Of a stretch of 64,000 nt of DNA, positions 27,421 through 35,447 are shown piece after piece. This stretch comes from Methylobacterium brachythecii (lineage in GTDB: Bacteria; Pseudomonadota; Alphaproteobacteria; Rhizobiales; Beijerinckiaceae), in assembly GCF_014196345.1 (NCBI RefSeq), contig NZ_JACIDN010000002.1:1-64000 (forward strand), read 5' to 3'. Within the stretch, counting starts at the first letter, position 1. Every line of letters starts with the position of its first letter. Under the pieces are notes generated by a model that saw only the letters and a list, made by a program, of their open reading frames with translations, was not told the DNA's origin and did no database searches. A program made the translations under genes and the position numbers.

Positions 27421-27556
27421 CATCGCCAGATCACAGGACCGGCAGGCCGAGAGTCTTCGCCGGCTGGAGACGATCGAACGGGACCGAGCACGTCGAGAGG
27501 ACAGCGCCCGGCACAACGCGGAGCGTGACAGCCGTTCGATGCGGCGCTTCGACTAG
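27338..27556 (+). CDS. Small secreted coiled-coil protein, hypothetical
   Basis: The 72-residue product starts at TTG 27338. The signal peptide is SRALAVSIALVLAGSSVAMA, followed by a highly charged helix (IARSQDRQAESLRRLETIER, DRARREDSARHNAERDS). It overlaps the preceding gene by about 80 bases in another frame. It may be a periplasmic coiled-coil peptide. In phage-derived elements a spanin-like or lysis-related role would be possible but is not shown. Confidence 0.5.
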   Translation: MSRALAVSIALVLAGSSVAMAQDSSLRDIARSQDRQAESLRRLETIERDRARREDSARHNAERDSRSMRRFD

Positions 27557-27753
27557 ATCTCGCGCACGGGGATCGTCGGCACCGGGCGCATCACCAGCGT
27601 GTCCAACAAGACGTAGACCGAGTCGGCAGCGTCCACCGCCACCAGGGCGACGTCATCGAGGCCGGCTTCCCGCGCTCGGCGCGAGAGGCGTTCCATCGCC
27701 ATGGCGAACTGGCTGATGCGCTCGACCTCGTTGTCATCAGTGAAACCGAGCAT
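27553..27753 (-). CDS. Hypothetical small protein
   Basis: The 66-residue product is MLGFTDDNEVERISQFAMAM followed by ERLSRRAREAGLDDVALVAV and a short tail. A purine-rich GGGG stretch lies about 9 bases before ATG 27753. The amphipathic helix pattern suggests a real small protein, but no family is recognised. It is convergent with the secreted coiled-coil gene. Confidence 0.45.
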   Translation of the reverse strand: MLGFTDDNEVERISQFAMAMERLSRRAREAGLDDVALVAVDAADSVYVLLDTLVMRPVPTIPVREI

Positions 27754-28036
27754 GTGTTCAGCCCCTGCACTTCGCAGGACAGCACAGAGCACACTCTGTT
27801 GCATGCTGCAACAGCATAAGATGACAGTAAATCGGGTACACGTTTCGACTGTGCTTGAAATCATGCAAGTCTATTTGGGTTTTTTTATAGGAGACTCCCC
27901 CACCCCCTTGGGTAGCCCCGACATTTCCGCAATTTGCAAAAGGAATTAATTCGGAACGTCAGCAACATGAATGCGCCGTTCAGCTTCGGCGTGGTACAAT
28001 CGATCCAACAACAAGAATTCTCGAAAAGAGAACGAG

Positions 28037-31000
28037 ATGTCAGAAACAACGACAGAAGTTAAAGCACTCCTCACGGCCGAAGATAAAGCCTCGGCCGTCG
28101 TCAAGAACTACAACAACGAACTCACCAAGCTCGCGAAAATGATCAAGGCGCTCTCGAACGTCAAAATCCCCGACATCACGCCCGCGGCAATCGCCGGCGC
28201 CGCCCGTGAGAGCGTGAACGCGATCAAGGCACAGACCACCGCGATCCGCGAGCGCACCAGCGTCGAGAGCCGGGCCGCGAAACAGCGCACGACAGCCGCC
28301 TTTCAGGAAGCCCGGGAGAGCCGGGCCGTCTCGATCGCCACCATGCGCGATTTCCGGCAGCGCTTCGCCTTCACCAGGGCGATGGACCGGCAGCGCACGG
28401 CCGAGACCTTGGCCGCGGAACGCCAGAGGCGGACCGTCGAGGCCGCGACCATGCGGGACATGCGCCAGCGACTGGCCTTCGCCACCCGTCTGAGCCGGCA
28501 GCAGCTCGCCATGGATCGCGAACGCCAGCGTGCTGATGCGCAGGCCGAGCGCGAGACCGCTGCCAGCCTTCGGCGTCGCCAGGCCGGCGATCGGTGGCGC
28601 TTTCAGCTTCGTGATCGGATGGACCGGCAGGATCAACGGGACCGGAACCGGGATCGCCGCGAGCTGTCAGGCGGCGCTCGGGACACCTGGCGTCATGGTC
28701 GAGACACCTACCGGGACGCAACCCGCACCACGGCCACCGCCGCCCTCGCCGGCACCGCCGCGGCTGGCGTCTCGGCTCGCCGCATCCTCGGGGCGGAATC
28801 CTCGATCGACTCCGCCGAGATCAGTGCCCGCATCTACGGCGGTCTGTCACAGGACGCGGCCAGGAAGCTCCGGGACGAATGGGCCTCCCCGCTCGCCGAG
28901 GCGCTGGGCACCGGCACCGACAAGCTGCTCACCAGCTACGTCGACGCGCTCAAGCTCGGCATCCCCAACGCCGGGGCGCAGGCATTCTCCGAGTTGGCCA
29001 CCAAGACCTCGGAAGCCTGGTCCGTGCCTTTCGAGAGCGTCACGGACATCCTCGGCACGGTCAACTCGATCCTCACCAGCCAAGGCGATCCCTTCAACTT
29101 CGACAAGCTGAAGAGCGTCGCCAAGACCGTCCAGCACCTGGCCGCGAAGCAGTCGACCACGCCTGAAAAGCTCATCAGCTACCTGCAGCGCGGTGCTGGT
29201 GCTGCTCAGGTGCTCGGCATGAGCCAGGAAGCCGGCCTCGCGTTCGGCTCAGCCTCCACGTCGCTCGGCAACCAGGCCGGCCAGTCGGGCCGCATGTTCG
29301 ATTACGTCGCCTCGCGGCTCATCGAGATGCCCCGCCTCACGCGCAAGCATGGCGAGGAGGGCAAACAGGCCCGCGATCTCGTCCGCGCCCTCGGCTACGG
29401 CTCGGCCGGCGAGATGGATCGGCAGCGCCGTGAGAACCCTGACGCCTTCCTCCCTTCCTTCATGGACCGGTTCAACCGCATCCGCGATCCGAAGGCGCAG
29501 GACAACGCCATCCGGTTCTTCACCGGCCGGGAATGGTTGGGCGAATTCGGCCGGATGGTGAAGGGCATCGATACCTACCGCGAGGCCGCCAAGCTCGCGA
29601 AGGAAGCGAAGGGCCTCGATGCCATCAGCCAGGTCTGGGATCTCCACCGCCTGAAGCTCGGCTTCGTTTTCAAACAATTCCGGGCCGGCTGGCTCAACGT
29701 CCTCGGCGAGTTCGGCAAGGTGCTCTCGCCAATGGCGCGCCAGGCGGGGGACTACTTCCTGGCGTGGACCGCGAAGCTTCGCCAGGGCGGCATCGGCGAG
29801 CGTTTCAAGGCGGCTCTGCAGGGTCTGATCGAAGGCCTTGGCTTCGCGAACCTGCCGGCCCTACTCGAGGGAATGCTCGGCAAGCCAGGCGAAGGCAACG
29901 CCGGCTCGGTGAAAGCATGGGGCGATGCCGCCCGTGGCTTTGGCCAGGGTCTACGCGACGTCGGGACCGCGATCAGCTCCCTGTTCACCGTCTTCACGGG
30001 GAACGATGCCACGCCCGAAACCATCGGCCGGTGGACGGCGCGCCTCGGTGCCTTCGCGGTGGCCAGCGTCGCCCTGTCGCCCGCGATCGGCGTGCTGGCC
30101 GGCATCGGCATGACGTTGATGTCGTTCGCTGCGGTGGCGGGTACGGCTTGGCGTGCGCTGAAGGCCCTCGGCCTCGGCAAAGGGGCCGGCGGCGCGGCTA
30201 GTGGCGTCCTCGGCCGCCTCGGCTTCACCGGGGCCGGCCTCGTTCTGTCCCGCATCTTCTCGCTCGGCCTCGTCGCCGAGATCGGAGCGAACCGCGGTGC
30301 AATCGCCACCTGGCTGCTCGACGGGATGAAGGTGATCTTCTCGGCAATCAAGGAAGCTCTCACCACGGGCTGGGATGAGCTCAAAGACTATCTGAGCAAG
30401 AATTTCGACCTGAAAAAGATCTTCGCCGCCATTCTGGACGAAATGATCCCGGCACCGCTGAAGCGATTACTTAAACGAGGCACCGACTGGAGCACAGAAC
30501 CTCTGCCTGAGATTCAGCAGCAGAGCGCCACAGGCGACTGGCATGGGCTGATCCAGCCCGCCAATCTGTCGACCGCTGATCTTCGAAACGATCGTGCCAG
30601 AGCGCGCCTTGCCCAGCGCCGGATGGCAAGCCTGCGCATCCTCGATTTCCAGCGCCTGAACGGTGCCGAGGGCGGTTTCATTGGCGGTTCGAATTCGTCG
30701 AGCGCCACCGTCCCCGGATCGCCTGGTGATCCCGCTCGACAGTACGGCCAGAGCTTCTTCACGCCGAAGGGGATGGATGCGCCGGGCTGGTACGGGAAGG
30801 GCGGCGGTGGTGGTGGCGGCTCGATCGGAGCCGGCAAGACCACGGTCGCCAAGGGCGCGCTCGCAGCCAACCAGATGGAGGCGTTTAAGGCCGCTAAGGC
30901 CGAGGGCATGTCCGACACGGCAGCTCGTGCCCTCGTCGCAAACATGACCGGCGAGAGCCTGAGGAACCCACGCGATCATCACTGGGATCGCTCGCATATG

Positions 31001-32056
31001 TCCCAAGGCATCGTGCAGTGGGATCCGCAGCGGGCCGAGCGGATCAAGAACGAGTTCGGCAAGTATCCGAAGGACATGACCGTCACAGAGCAGACCAAGG
31101 CTGCTCTGTGGGAGATGAAGAAATTCTATCCCCGGACCTGGCAGTCGCTTCAGGGCTCGAACGGCGCCCAGATGATCGACACGCTCGTGCGCGATTTCGA
31201 GCGGCCGCAAGACAAGGCTGGCGCGATCCGCGATCGGCTGGGACACTTCAACGGCTTCAACCCGGACGCCAACGGCAACAACCAGGTTGCATCGAACGGC
31301 AGCGGTGCCGGTATCCCCGGTCTCGGCGGGAAGGGCCAATACGATGGCCTCCGGATCAAGGGCGCTCAGGCGATCGCCGGGGGCGGTTCCGAACTCGGCA
31401 CCACCGACCTGGCTCGCCAGGCTCAGGAGAACCTTCCCGGCGGCGTGAAGCACTTCGCGGGGTTCAACGATCAGTTCCACCAGGCCTTCCGGCCGAACAG
31501 CCTGCACACGAAGGGGCTGGCCTTCGACACCTCGCTTCTCGATCCGAGCAAGCACAGCGAGGCGGCCATTGCCATGAAACAAAAACTCGAGGCCGCAGGG
31601 CTTCAGGCGAAAGAATTCATGGTGCTGGACGAATACGCTAAACTATCGAAGGGCGGGACGGGTGGTCACATCCATACGCAGTTCAATAGCCGCGAGGCGG
31701 CCGACAAGTACCACAAGTACATCGAGTCGCTGTCGAAGAATGATGCCCTTGCATCGTCTGGCTTCCAGCCTGGTGCCGGGAACAATGCTTCGGCCCTCGC
31801 CGGCAGCGTGCCTGCCAAGATGCCCTCGGCGTCGGAGGCCGCGGGATCGGTGCCGTCTCGTCCGGCTCAGTCGGAGTCGTCCGGTAGTGCTGGCGGTGGT
31901 GGCGGTGGTGGCGGCCGGCCTGGTGGCAACGTCCAGATCATCCAGAACATCCACGGCGCGCCGCACGACCCCCAGGGGCTCGCGACGCAGGTCCAGCGGC
32001 ATGTGACCGAAGCCTGGAACTACAGGGCACACGACGTCGAGCCCGAGCTGACGTGA
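28037..32056 (+). CDS. Phage-type tail tape-measure protein with lysozyme-like and M15-peptidase-like domains
   Basis: The 1339-residue protein is by far the largest in the island. Residues 1-240 form a highly charged coiled coil. About 250-700 match the phage tail tape-measure core (ESSIDSAEISARIYGG, FGSASTSLGNQAGQSGRMFD), followed by hydrophobic segments around 660-780. Two Gly-rich linkers (near 925 and 1290) bracket two enzymatic-looking domains. About 946-1077 (AKAEGMSDTAARALVANMTG, QGIVQWDPQRAERI) resembles tail lysozyme. About 1140-1225 has SLHTKGLAFD and GGHIHTQF, the zinc-ligand pattern of M15 peptidases. In phages such proteins set tail length and open the cell wall. No other virion genes are in the island. 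ATG 28037 follows a purine-rich stretch; an upstream in-frame ATG is weaker. Confidence 0.88.
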   Translation: MSETTTEVKALLTAEDKASAVVKNYNNELTKLAKMIKALSNVKIPDITPAAIAGAARESVNAIKAQTTAIRERTSVESRAAKQRTTAAFQEARESRAVSIATMRDFRQRFAFTRAMDRQRTAETLAAERQRRTVEAATMRDMRQRLAFATRLSRQQLAMDRERQRADAQAERETAASLRRRQAGDRWRFQLRDRMDRQDQRDRNRDRRELSGGARDTWRHGRDTYRDATRTTATAALAGTAAAGVSARRILGAESSIDSAEISARIYGGLSQDAARKLRDEWASPLAEALGTGTDKLLTSYVDALKLGIPNAGAQAFSELATKTSEAWSVPFESVTDILGTVNSILTSQGDPFNFDKLKSVAKTVQHLAAKQSTTPEKLISYLQRGAGAAQVLGMSQEAGLAFGSASTSLGNQAGQSGRMFDYVASRLIEMPRLTRKHGEEGKQARDLVRALGYGSAGEMDRQRRENPDAFLPSFMDRFNRIRDPKAQDNAIRFFTGREWLGEFGRMVKGIDTYREAAKLAKEAKGLDAISQVWDLHRLKLGFVFKQFRAGWLNVLGEFGKVLSPMARQAGDYFLAWTAKLRQGGIGERFKAALQGLIEGLGFANLPALLEGMLGKPGEGNAGSVKAWGDAARGFGQGLRDVGTAISSLFTVFTGNDATPETIGRWTARLGAFAVASVALSPAIGVLAGIGMTLMSFAAVAGTAWRALKALGLGKGAGGAASGVLGRLGFTGAGLVLSRIFSLGLVAEIGANRGAIATWLLDGMKVIFSAIKEALTTGWDELKDYLSKNFDLKKIFAAILDEMIPAPLKRLLKRGTDWSTEPLPEIQQQSATGDWHGLIQPANLSTADLRNDRARARLAQRRMASLRILDFQRLNGAEGGFIGGSNSSSATVPGSPGDPARQYGQSFFTPKGMDAPGWYGKGGGGGGGSIGAGKTTVAKGALAANQMEAFKAAKAEGMSDTAARALVANMTGESLRNPRDHHWDRSHMSQGIVQWDPQRAERIKNEFGKYPKDMTVTEQTKAALWEMKKFYPRTWQSLQGSNGAQMIDTLVRDFERPQDKAGAIRDRLGHFNGFNPDANGNNQVASNGSGAGIPGLGGKGQYDGLRIKGAQAIAGGGSELGTTDLARQAQENLPGGVKHFAGFNDQFHQAFRPNSLHTKGLAFDTSLLDPSKHSEAAIAMKQKLEAAGLQAKEFMVLDEYAKLSKGGTGGHIHTQFNSREAADKYHKYIESLSKNDALASSGFQPGAGNNASALAGSVPAKMPSASEAAGSVPSRPAQSESSGSAGGGGGGGGRPGGNVQIIQNIHGAPHDPQGLATQVQRHVTEAWNYRAHDVEPELT

Positions 32057-32206
32057 TGATGAGGGCTGCCGTCTTTCCGATGTGCAGTCCTTAAAAGGGA
32101 TCCGGAAAATAGGGAAATAGGGGCTGTAGGGCGAATAACCCAGTGGTCTCAACGCTTTAATTTTCCAGAAAAGCGGGCGCGAAAAGCGGTCGTCTATACA
32201 AACGAA

Positions 32207-32244
32207 AACCCCGTCGCGATACCCGGGAAGGATGCGACGGGGTT
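32207..32244 (+). repeat. 11-bp perfect inverted repeat upstream of the replication gene
   Basis: AACCCCGTCGC (32207-32217) and GCGACGGGGTT (32234-32244) can form a strong hairpin with a 16-base loop, ending 27 bases before the replication-protein ATG. It may be a transcription terminator, an operator or part of a replication origin. No T run follows, which argues against a simple terminator. Confidence 0.6.
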
Positions 32245-32271
32245 GATATCAGAACGGAAACAACAGAAATC

Positions 32272-33105
32272 ATGTCTACCACAGGAACACCGAAAACGCA
32301 AGTCAGACATCCTGATTTGCTTGAGAAATTAGATTGGTATTCGTTGGTACTAGCGGACAAGAAACTTGATGGCTCGGCAAAGGCTGTGGCCGCTCGTCTC
32401 GCCCTTTACCACCACAACAGCAAGACCGGCCGGTGTGATCCCTCAGCGGCAGCTCTGGCCGAAGGAGTCGGCCGGTGGGTCAGCGCGATCGATCCGGCCT
32501 TGAGCGCCCTTCGAAATGCCGGATGGATCAGTTGGACATCGATCCCCGGTCGCACCAACCGCTACCGGCTGGAAAAGATGCCACTTCGGAGACCTGGCAC
32601 GAATTCGGACGACGGACCTGCCCTGTCGGCCGGAGAGGTCGAGATTGACCTACCTCCCCTGCCCGCCGGAGAGGGGGGTCTCCGCTCGGCCGGAGAGGGG
32701 GGTCTCTGGTCCACCGGAGACGAACCAGTAAGTGAACCACGAACAGAACCAGTAATTGTTTCCCCCCAACCCCCCACGGCATTCGCCGCGAGGGGCTCCG
32801 GACCAAGGAAGGATTCCGGTAGGAAGAGAGAGCCACGGGCCACGGCACGCCAGAGCAACAGCGGCACGCCCCTACCGGCCAACTTCGAATTGGATGCCCA
32901 TCGCCAGAAGATCGCCGAGATCGCCGCAGTGCCCACCCCGGAGATCGGCAACGTCTTCGCCGGTTTCATCTCGCACGCCAGAGACAAGGGCCGGTTGTCG
33001 AACGACTGGGATGCCGCTTGGGATAGCTGGTGCCGGACGAACACCGAGCACCGGAAGAAAAGCCAGCCACAGCGGCCAGCCGTCAATCCGCGGTATCGCG
33101 TCTAG
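32272..33105 (+). CDS. Replication-initiation (phage O-like) winged-helix protein
   Basis: The 277-residue protein has an N-terminal winged helix-turn-helix (about 30-100: DGSAKAVAARLALYHHNSKT, CDPSAAALAEGVGRWVSAID, LRNAGWISWTSIPGRTNRY). A disordered Pro/Gly/Glu-rich middle contains tandem SAGE/PAGE repeats. The C-terminal segment (FAGFISHARDKGRLSNDWDA, WDSWCRTN) is typical of phage replication proteins of the O/DnaD-like kind. It probably recognises an origin and recruits host helicase. The DNA encoding the repeats is iteron-like (see the repeat at 32629). Confidence 0.75.
   Translation: MSTTGTPKTQVRHPDLLEKLDWYSLVLADKKLDGSAKAVAARLALYHHNSKTGRCDPSAAALAEGVGRWVSAIDPALSALRNAGWISWTSIPGRTNRYRLEKMPLRRPGTNSDDGPALSAGEVEIDLPPLPAGEGGLRSAGEGGLWSTGDEPVSEPRTEPVIVSPQPPTAFAARGSGPRKDSGRKREPRATARQSNSGTPLPANFELDAHRQKIAEIAAVPTPEIGNVFAGFISHARDKGRLSNDWDAAWDSWCRTNTEHRKKSQPQRPAVNPRYRV
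32629..32720 (+). repeat. Iteron-like repeats inside the replication gene
   Basis: Two identical 18-bp units (GCCGGAGAGGGGGGTCTC) lie at 32665-32682 and 32689-32706, 24 bases apart. Degenerate copies flank them (GCCGGAGAGGTC from 32629; ACCGGAGAC from about 32712). All are in frame and encode SAGE/PAGEGGL/STGDE. A less GC-rich stretch with two GAACCAGTA repeats follows. The layout recalls lambda gene O, which contains its own iterons next to an AT-rich segment. Confidence 0.6.
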
Positions 33106-33468
33106 CCGGACTCGATCATCCGGACCCCATCTGTCTTGTGACAGTTGACTGTGGTGTGATTTCCGATGTCAAGACGGTTATATTGACATTCTGCTACGCA
33201 CATGGTAGGGTACTTTAAGGTTGGAAGACCTAACAAAGATTACGAAGGCAGATCAAACTGCCCTAGACGATCTATATCTTGCCGGATGTGTTGCTTCCTG
33301 GCCTGTGATCGTCGTCGAAATCTCCTGTGCTGTTTGAACATGTTGGCTTCTGCCGAGGGGTTGCCTCGGCCCGGTCCGTCGCGCCGGTCAAGCGACGTAC
33401 GCAGCGACACGTGCGTCTCGAGCCGGGGCTGTCGCATCCTGCCCCGGCCGTCACCATAGAAAGATCAA
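33106..33468. other. Gap in the island, no gene seen
   Basis: This stretch separates the replication protein from the ribbon-helix-helix cassette. The part around 33160-33260 is AT-richer and may hold the cassette promoter, but no clear -35/-10 pair can be assigned. Translations are poor. Confidence 0.4.
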
Positions 33469-33702
33469 ATGACCACCACCGACCACCCAGCTACGGGCGG
33501 CGGGACGATTGCTTTCGTCGCGAGCGAGACCCTGATCGAGGCGATCGACACAGCGGCCGGCGCCATAGGCCAGACCAGGTCTCACTACGTCCGCAGCCGC
33601 ATCGCCGACTACCTGAAGTCTGAAGGTTGGCTGCCTATAGAGGCACCGTCAATCCAGCGCGAAGTAAATCGCCGCACCGTCAAATCAACAAAGACCAGAT
33701 AG
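33469..33702 (+). CDS. Ribbon-helix-helix DNA-binding protein, probable
   Basis: The 77-residue protein has a beta-strand/helix/helix pattern (TIAFVASETLIEAIDTAAGA, IGQTRSHYVRSRIADYLKSE) typical of CopG/Arc-type ribbon-helix-helix repressors or antitoxin-like regulators. It is the first gene of a compact same-strand cassette (33469-34982). Its operator is unknown. Confidence 0.65.
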   Translation: MTTTDHPATGGGTIAFVASETLIEAIDTAAGAIGQTRSHYVRSRIADYLKSEGWLPIEAPSIQREVNRRTVKSTKTR

Positions 33703-33721
33703 CTCTGGCAGACGATATCAG

Positions 33722-33937
33722 ATGAAGAACAACGGAAGACGAATTGGCCTCGCAATCAGCCATGAGCTGTACGAGTGCCTCGAATTTGAAGCGCACTGCG
33801 CTTGCGATACCATCTCAGCAACGATCCGGAAGATTATCACCGGCCACTTCCGTGAGAGCGGACAGATGAGCCCCTACGATCCTCCGGCCTACCAGCTTGG
33901 CAAGATCAATCGACATTTCCAGCCGAGGGCAAACTAG
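33722..33937 (+). CDS. Ribbon-helix-helix-like small protein
   Basis: The 71-residue product (RIGLAISHELYECLEFEAHC, ACDTISATIRKIITGHFRES) again fits a ribbon-helix-helix fold with a C-terminal extension. Its stop shares one base with the GTG start of the next gene (TAGTG), indicating an operon. No toxin partner is recognised. Confidence 0.6.
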   Translation: MKNNGRRIGLAISHELYECLEFEAHCACDTISATIRKIITGHFRESGQMSPYDPPAYQLGKINRHFQPRAN

Positions 33938-34407
33938 TGGCTCTCGAAAGCACAACCTTCGCCGGGGCAATCCACGAAATCGGCTCGACCCTCGGCCGTG
34001 AGCCCACGCCAGAGCAGATCAGCAGGATCGAGCTCGTCCTACAGAGCCTCGCCACGATCGCCGATGATGGCCAGGTCGTCGCGGATCTCGGCGCCGGTCC
34101 TGTCCCGATCGCCGCGGCCATCACCACCGAGATCGAGCGGCTACCAGCGAAGGCGCCGAAGTCACAGAGCAACGCCGGCTACGTGAAGGTCCAGCTCGGA
34201 AGCTCGACCGGATACCGTAAGGCCGGCGATCTCGTAGTGATGCTGTCGGCGGCCCTCAAAGCCTCCGATGATGCCGCGCTCGACAGGGCAATAGCTGGCT
34301 GGCCAAATCCTTGGCACCGCAATTCAATCAACAGAACGCAGCAGGTCGTGATCGAGAAACGGAATCCGGCTCTGGCAAAACAGTACAAGGAGACAGTTGG
34401 CAAATGA
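33937..34407 (+). CDS. Hypothetical island protein
   Basis: The 156-residue product starts at GTG 33937 (MALESTTFAGAIHEIGSTLG). It is largely helical up to about 75 (EPTPEQISRIELVLQSLATI) and then mixed (YVKVQLGSSTGYRKAGDLVV). No known motif is seen. It is coupled by one base to the preceding gene and by ATGA to the next, so the four genes from 33469 behave as one unit. Confidence 0.6.
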   Translation: MALESTTFAGAIHEIGSTLGREPTPEQISRIELVLQSLATIADDGQVVADLGAGPVPIAAAITTEIERLPAKAPKSQSNAGYVKVQLGSSTGYRKAGDLVVMLSAALKASDDAALDRAIAGWPNPWHRNSINRTQQVVIEKRNPALAKQYKETVGK

Positions 34408-34982
34408 GCACGGATCTAGAAGCAAAGCAGAAGGCGCTCAAGGAAATCGAACGGCACCGTGACAAAAAGCGTACAGTCGCGGCACTGCAAAGATCTGAGA
34501 TCTTAGCAGATGAAGAGATCGAGCGCGAAATACTAAGGCAGCGAGACGAGAGGGCAAGAAAAGCATTAATCAGTGCTGAACGCGATCGTATTTACGCGGA
34601 GCGAGCTGCTGCTCTTGCAGCCTTGGCCGAGACCGAGGCAAGAGTGGGTGCCGCCGACCTCCAGCGCTTCAACACTGCGGACAGTGCCGAGCGCTCCTTG
34701 GCAAAGCGGCTATACGGGTTGATCGGACCGGAAATCCTCGACCTTACCGACGCTATCCGGAATGCGGACCCGAAGTTGCTCGCCAAGGAAATCGGGCGCG
34801 TGCCGCAGGACATTCGCGACGAAGCACAGGCTCGGGCCAGTGCCCAGCGATATGCGCAGATCGAAGCTGCGGCGCTCGTTATTCCCGAAACCGAAGACGA
34901 TACTGAAGAGGAAATCCTCGCCCGGTATGGCATCTCTGGCATCGCGCGGAGGCGAGCGGAACTCGACGCCGGAGCGCTTTAG
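34404..34982 (+). CDS. Hypothetical coiled-coil island protein
   Basis: The 192-residue protein begins with a long charged coiled coil (about 1-85: MSTDLEAKQKALKEIERHRD, EEIEREILRQRDERARKALI). A helical domain follows (SAERSLAKRLYGLIGPEILD) and an acidic end (ETEDDTEEEILARYGISGIA). ATG 34404 overlaps the previous stop. No family is recognised. It may be structural or a partner of the ribbon-helix-helix proteins. Confidence 0.6.
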   Translation: MSTDLEAKQKALKEIERHRDKKRTVAALQRSEILADEEIEREILRQRDERARKALISAERDRIYAERAAALAALAETEARVGAADLQRFNTADSAERSLAKRLYGLIGPEILDLTDAIRNADPKLLAKEIGRVPQDIRDEAQARASAQRYAQIEAAALVIPETEDDTEEEILARYGISGIARRRAELDAGAL

Positions 34983-35447
34983 CTCAGAATTGATCCCCAG
35001 CGGCAGTGATGGCCTGGCTGGCCTTCGGTGCCCACCAGGCCGTTCAGTGCCGCCCTGAACCTTGCAGATTGATCAGCAATCATCGGCGATGCCGCATGCT
35101 GCGTCTGCTTCTTCCCTTTCCTTATTACGGCTGCGATTTGTGCGTGCCGCTGCTTCAACTGATGATGAGCACGCCGAGCGCTTCGACGCTGAGCGTGCCG
35201 CACAGGCTGCAGTTCGCGCCGCGGAAGTATCGCTCTGCCGGAACCCCGAGATGCTGCCGAGATCGAGATCTTGAGATCGAACGGTGTCATCGATGCCGCG
35301 ACAGCTGCCGCGAAGATGCGTCGGCAGGTACCGTCAGCCCAGGCAGGGTGGGTGACCGTTTGTTGCCGAACGTAGGCATGCGCCTAAGTCGATGGTACAC
35401 AATCCAACTCGATCAATGCCACGCGGGCCAAGCCGGCCGGAGGACCC
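34983..35447. other. Gap before the phytochrome operon
   Basis: No confident gene is seen. A 19-codon frame from ATG 35393 (MVHNPTRSMPRGPSRPEDP) stops at 35449-35451, overlapping the likely phytochrome start, and could be a leader peptide. The phytochrome promoter should lie here. Confidence 0.4.

Noticed and set aside
22919-34982. Complete prophage
   Set aside because: Only the tape-measure protein is a virion-type gene; no capsid, portal, terminase, tail tube, holin or spanin genes could be recognised.
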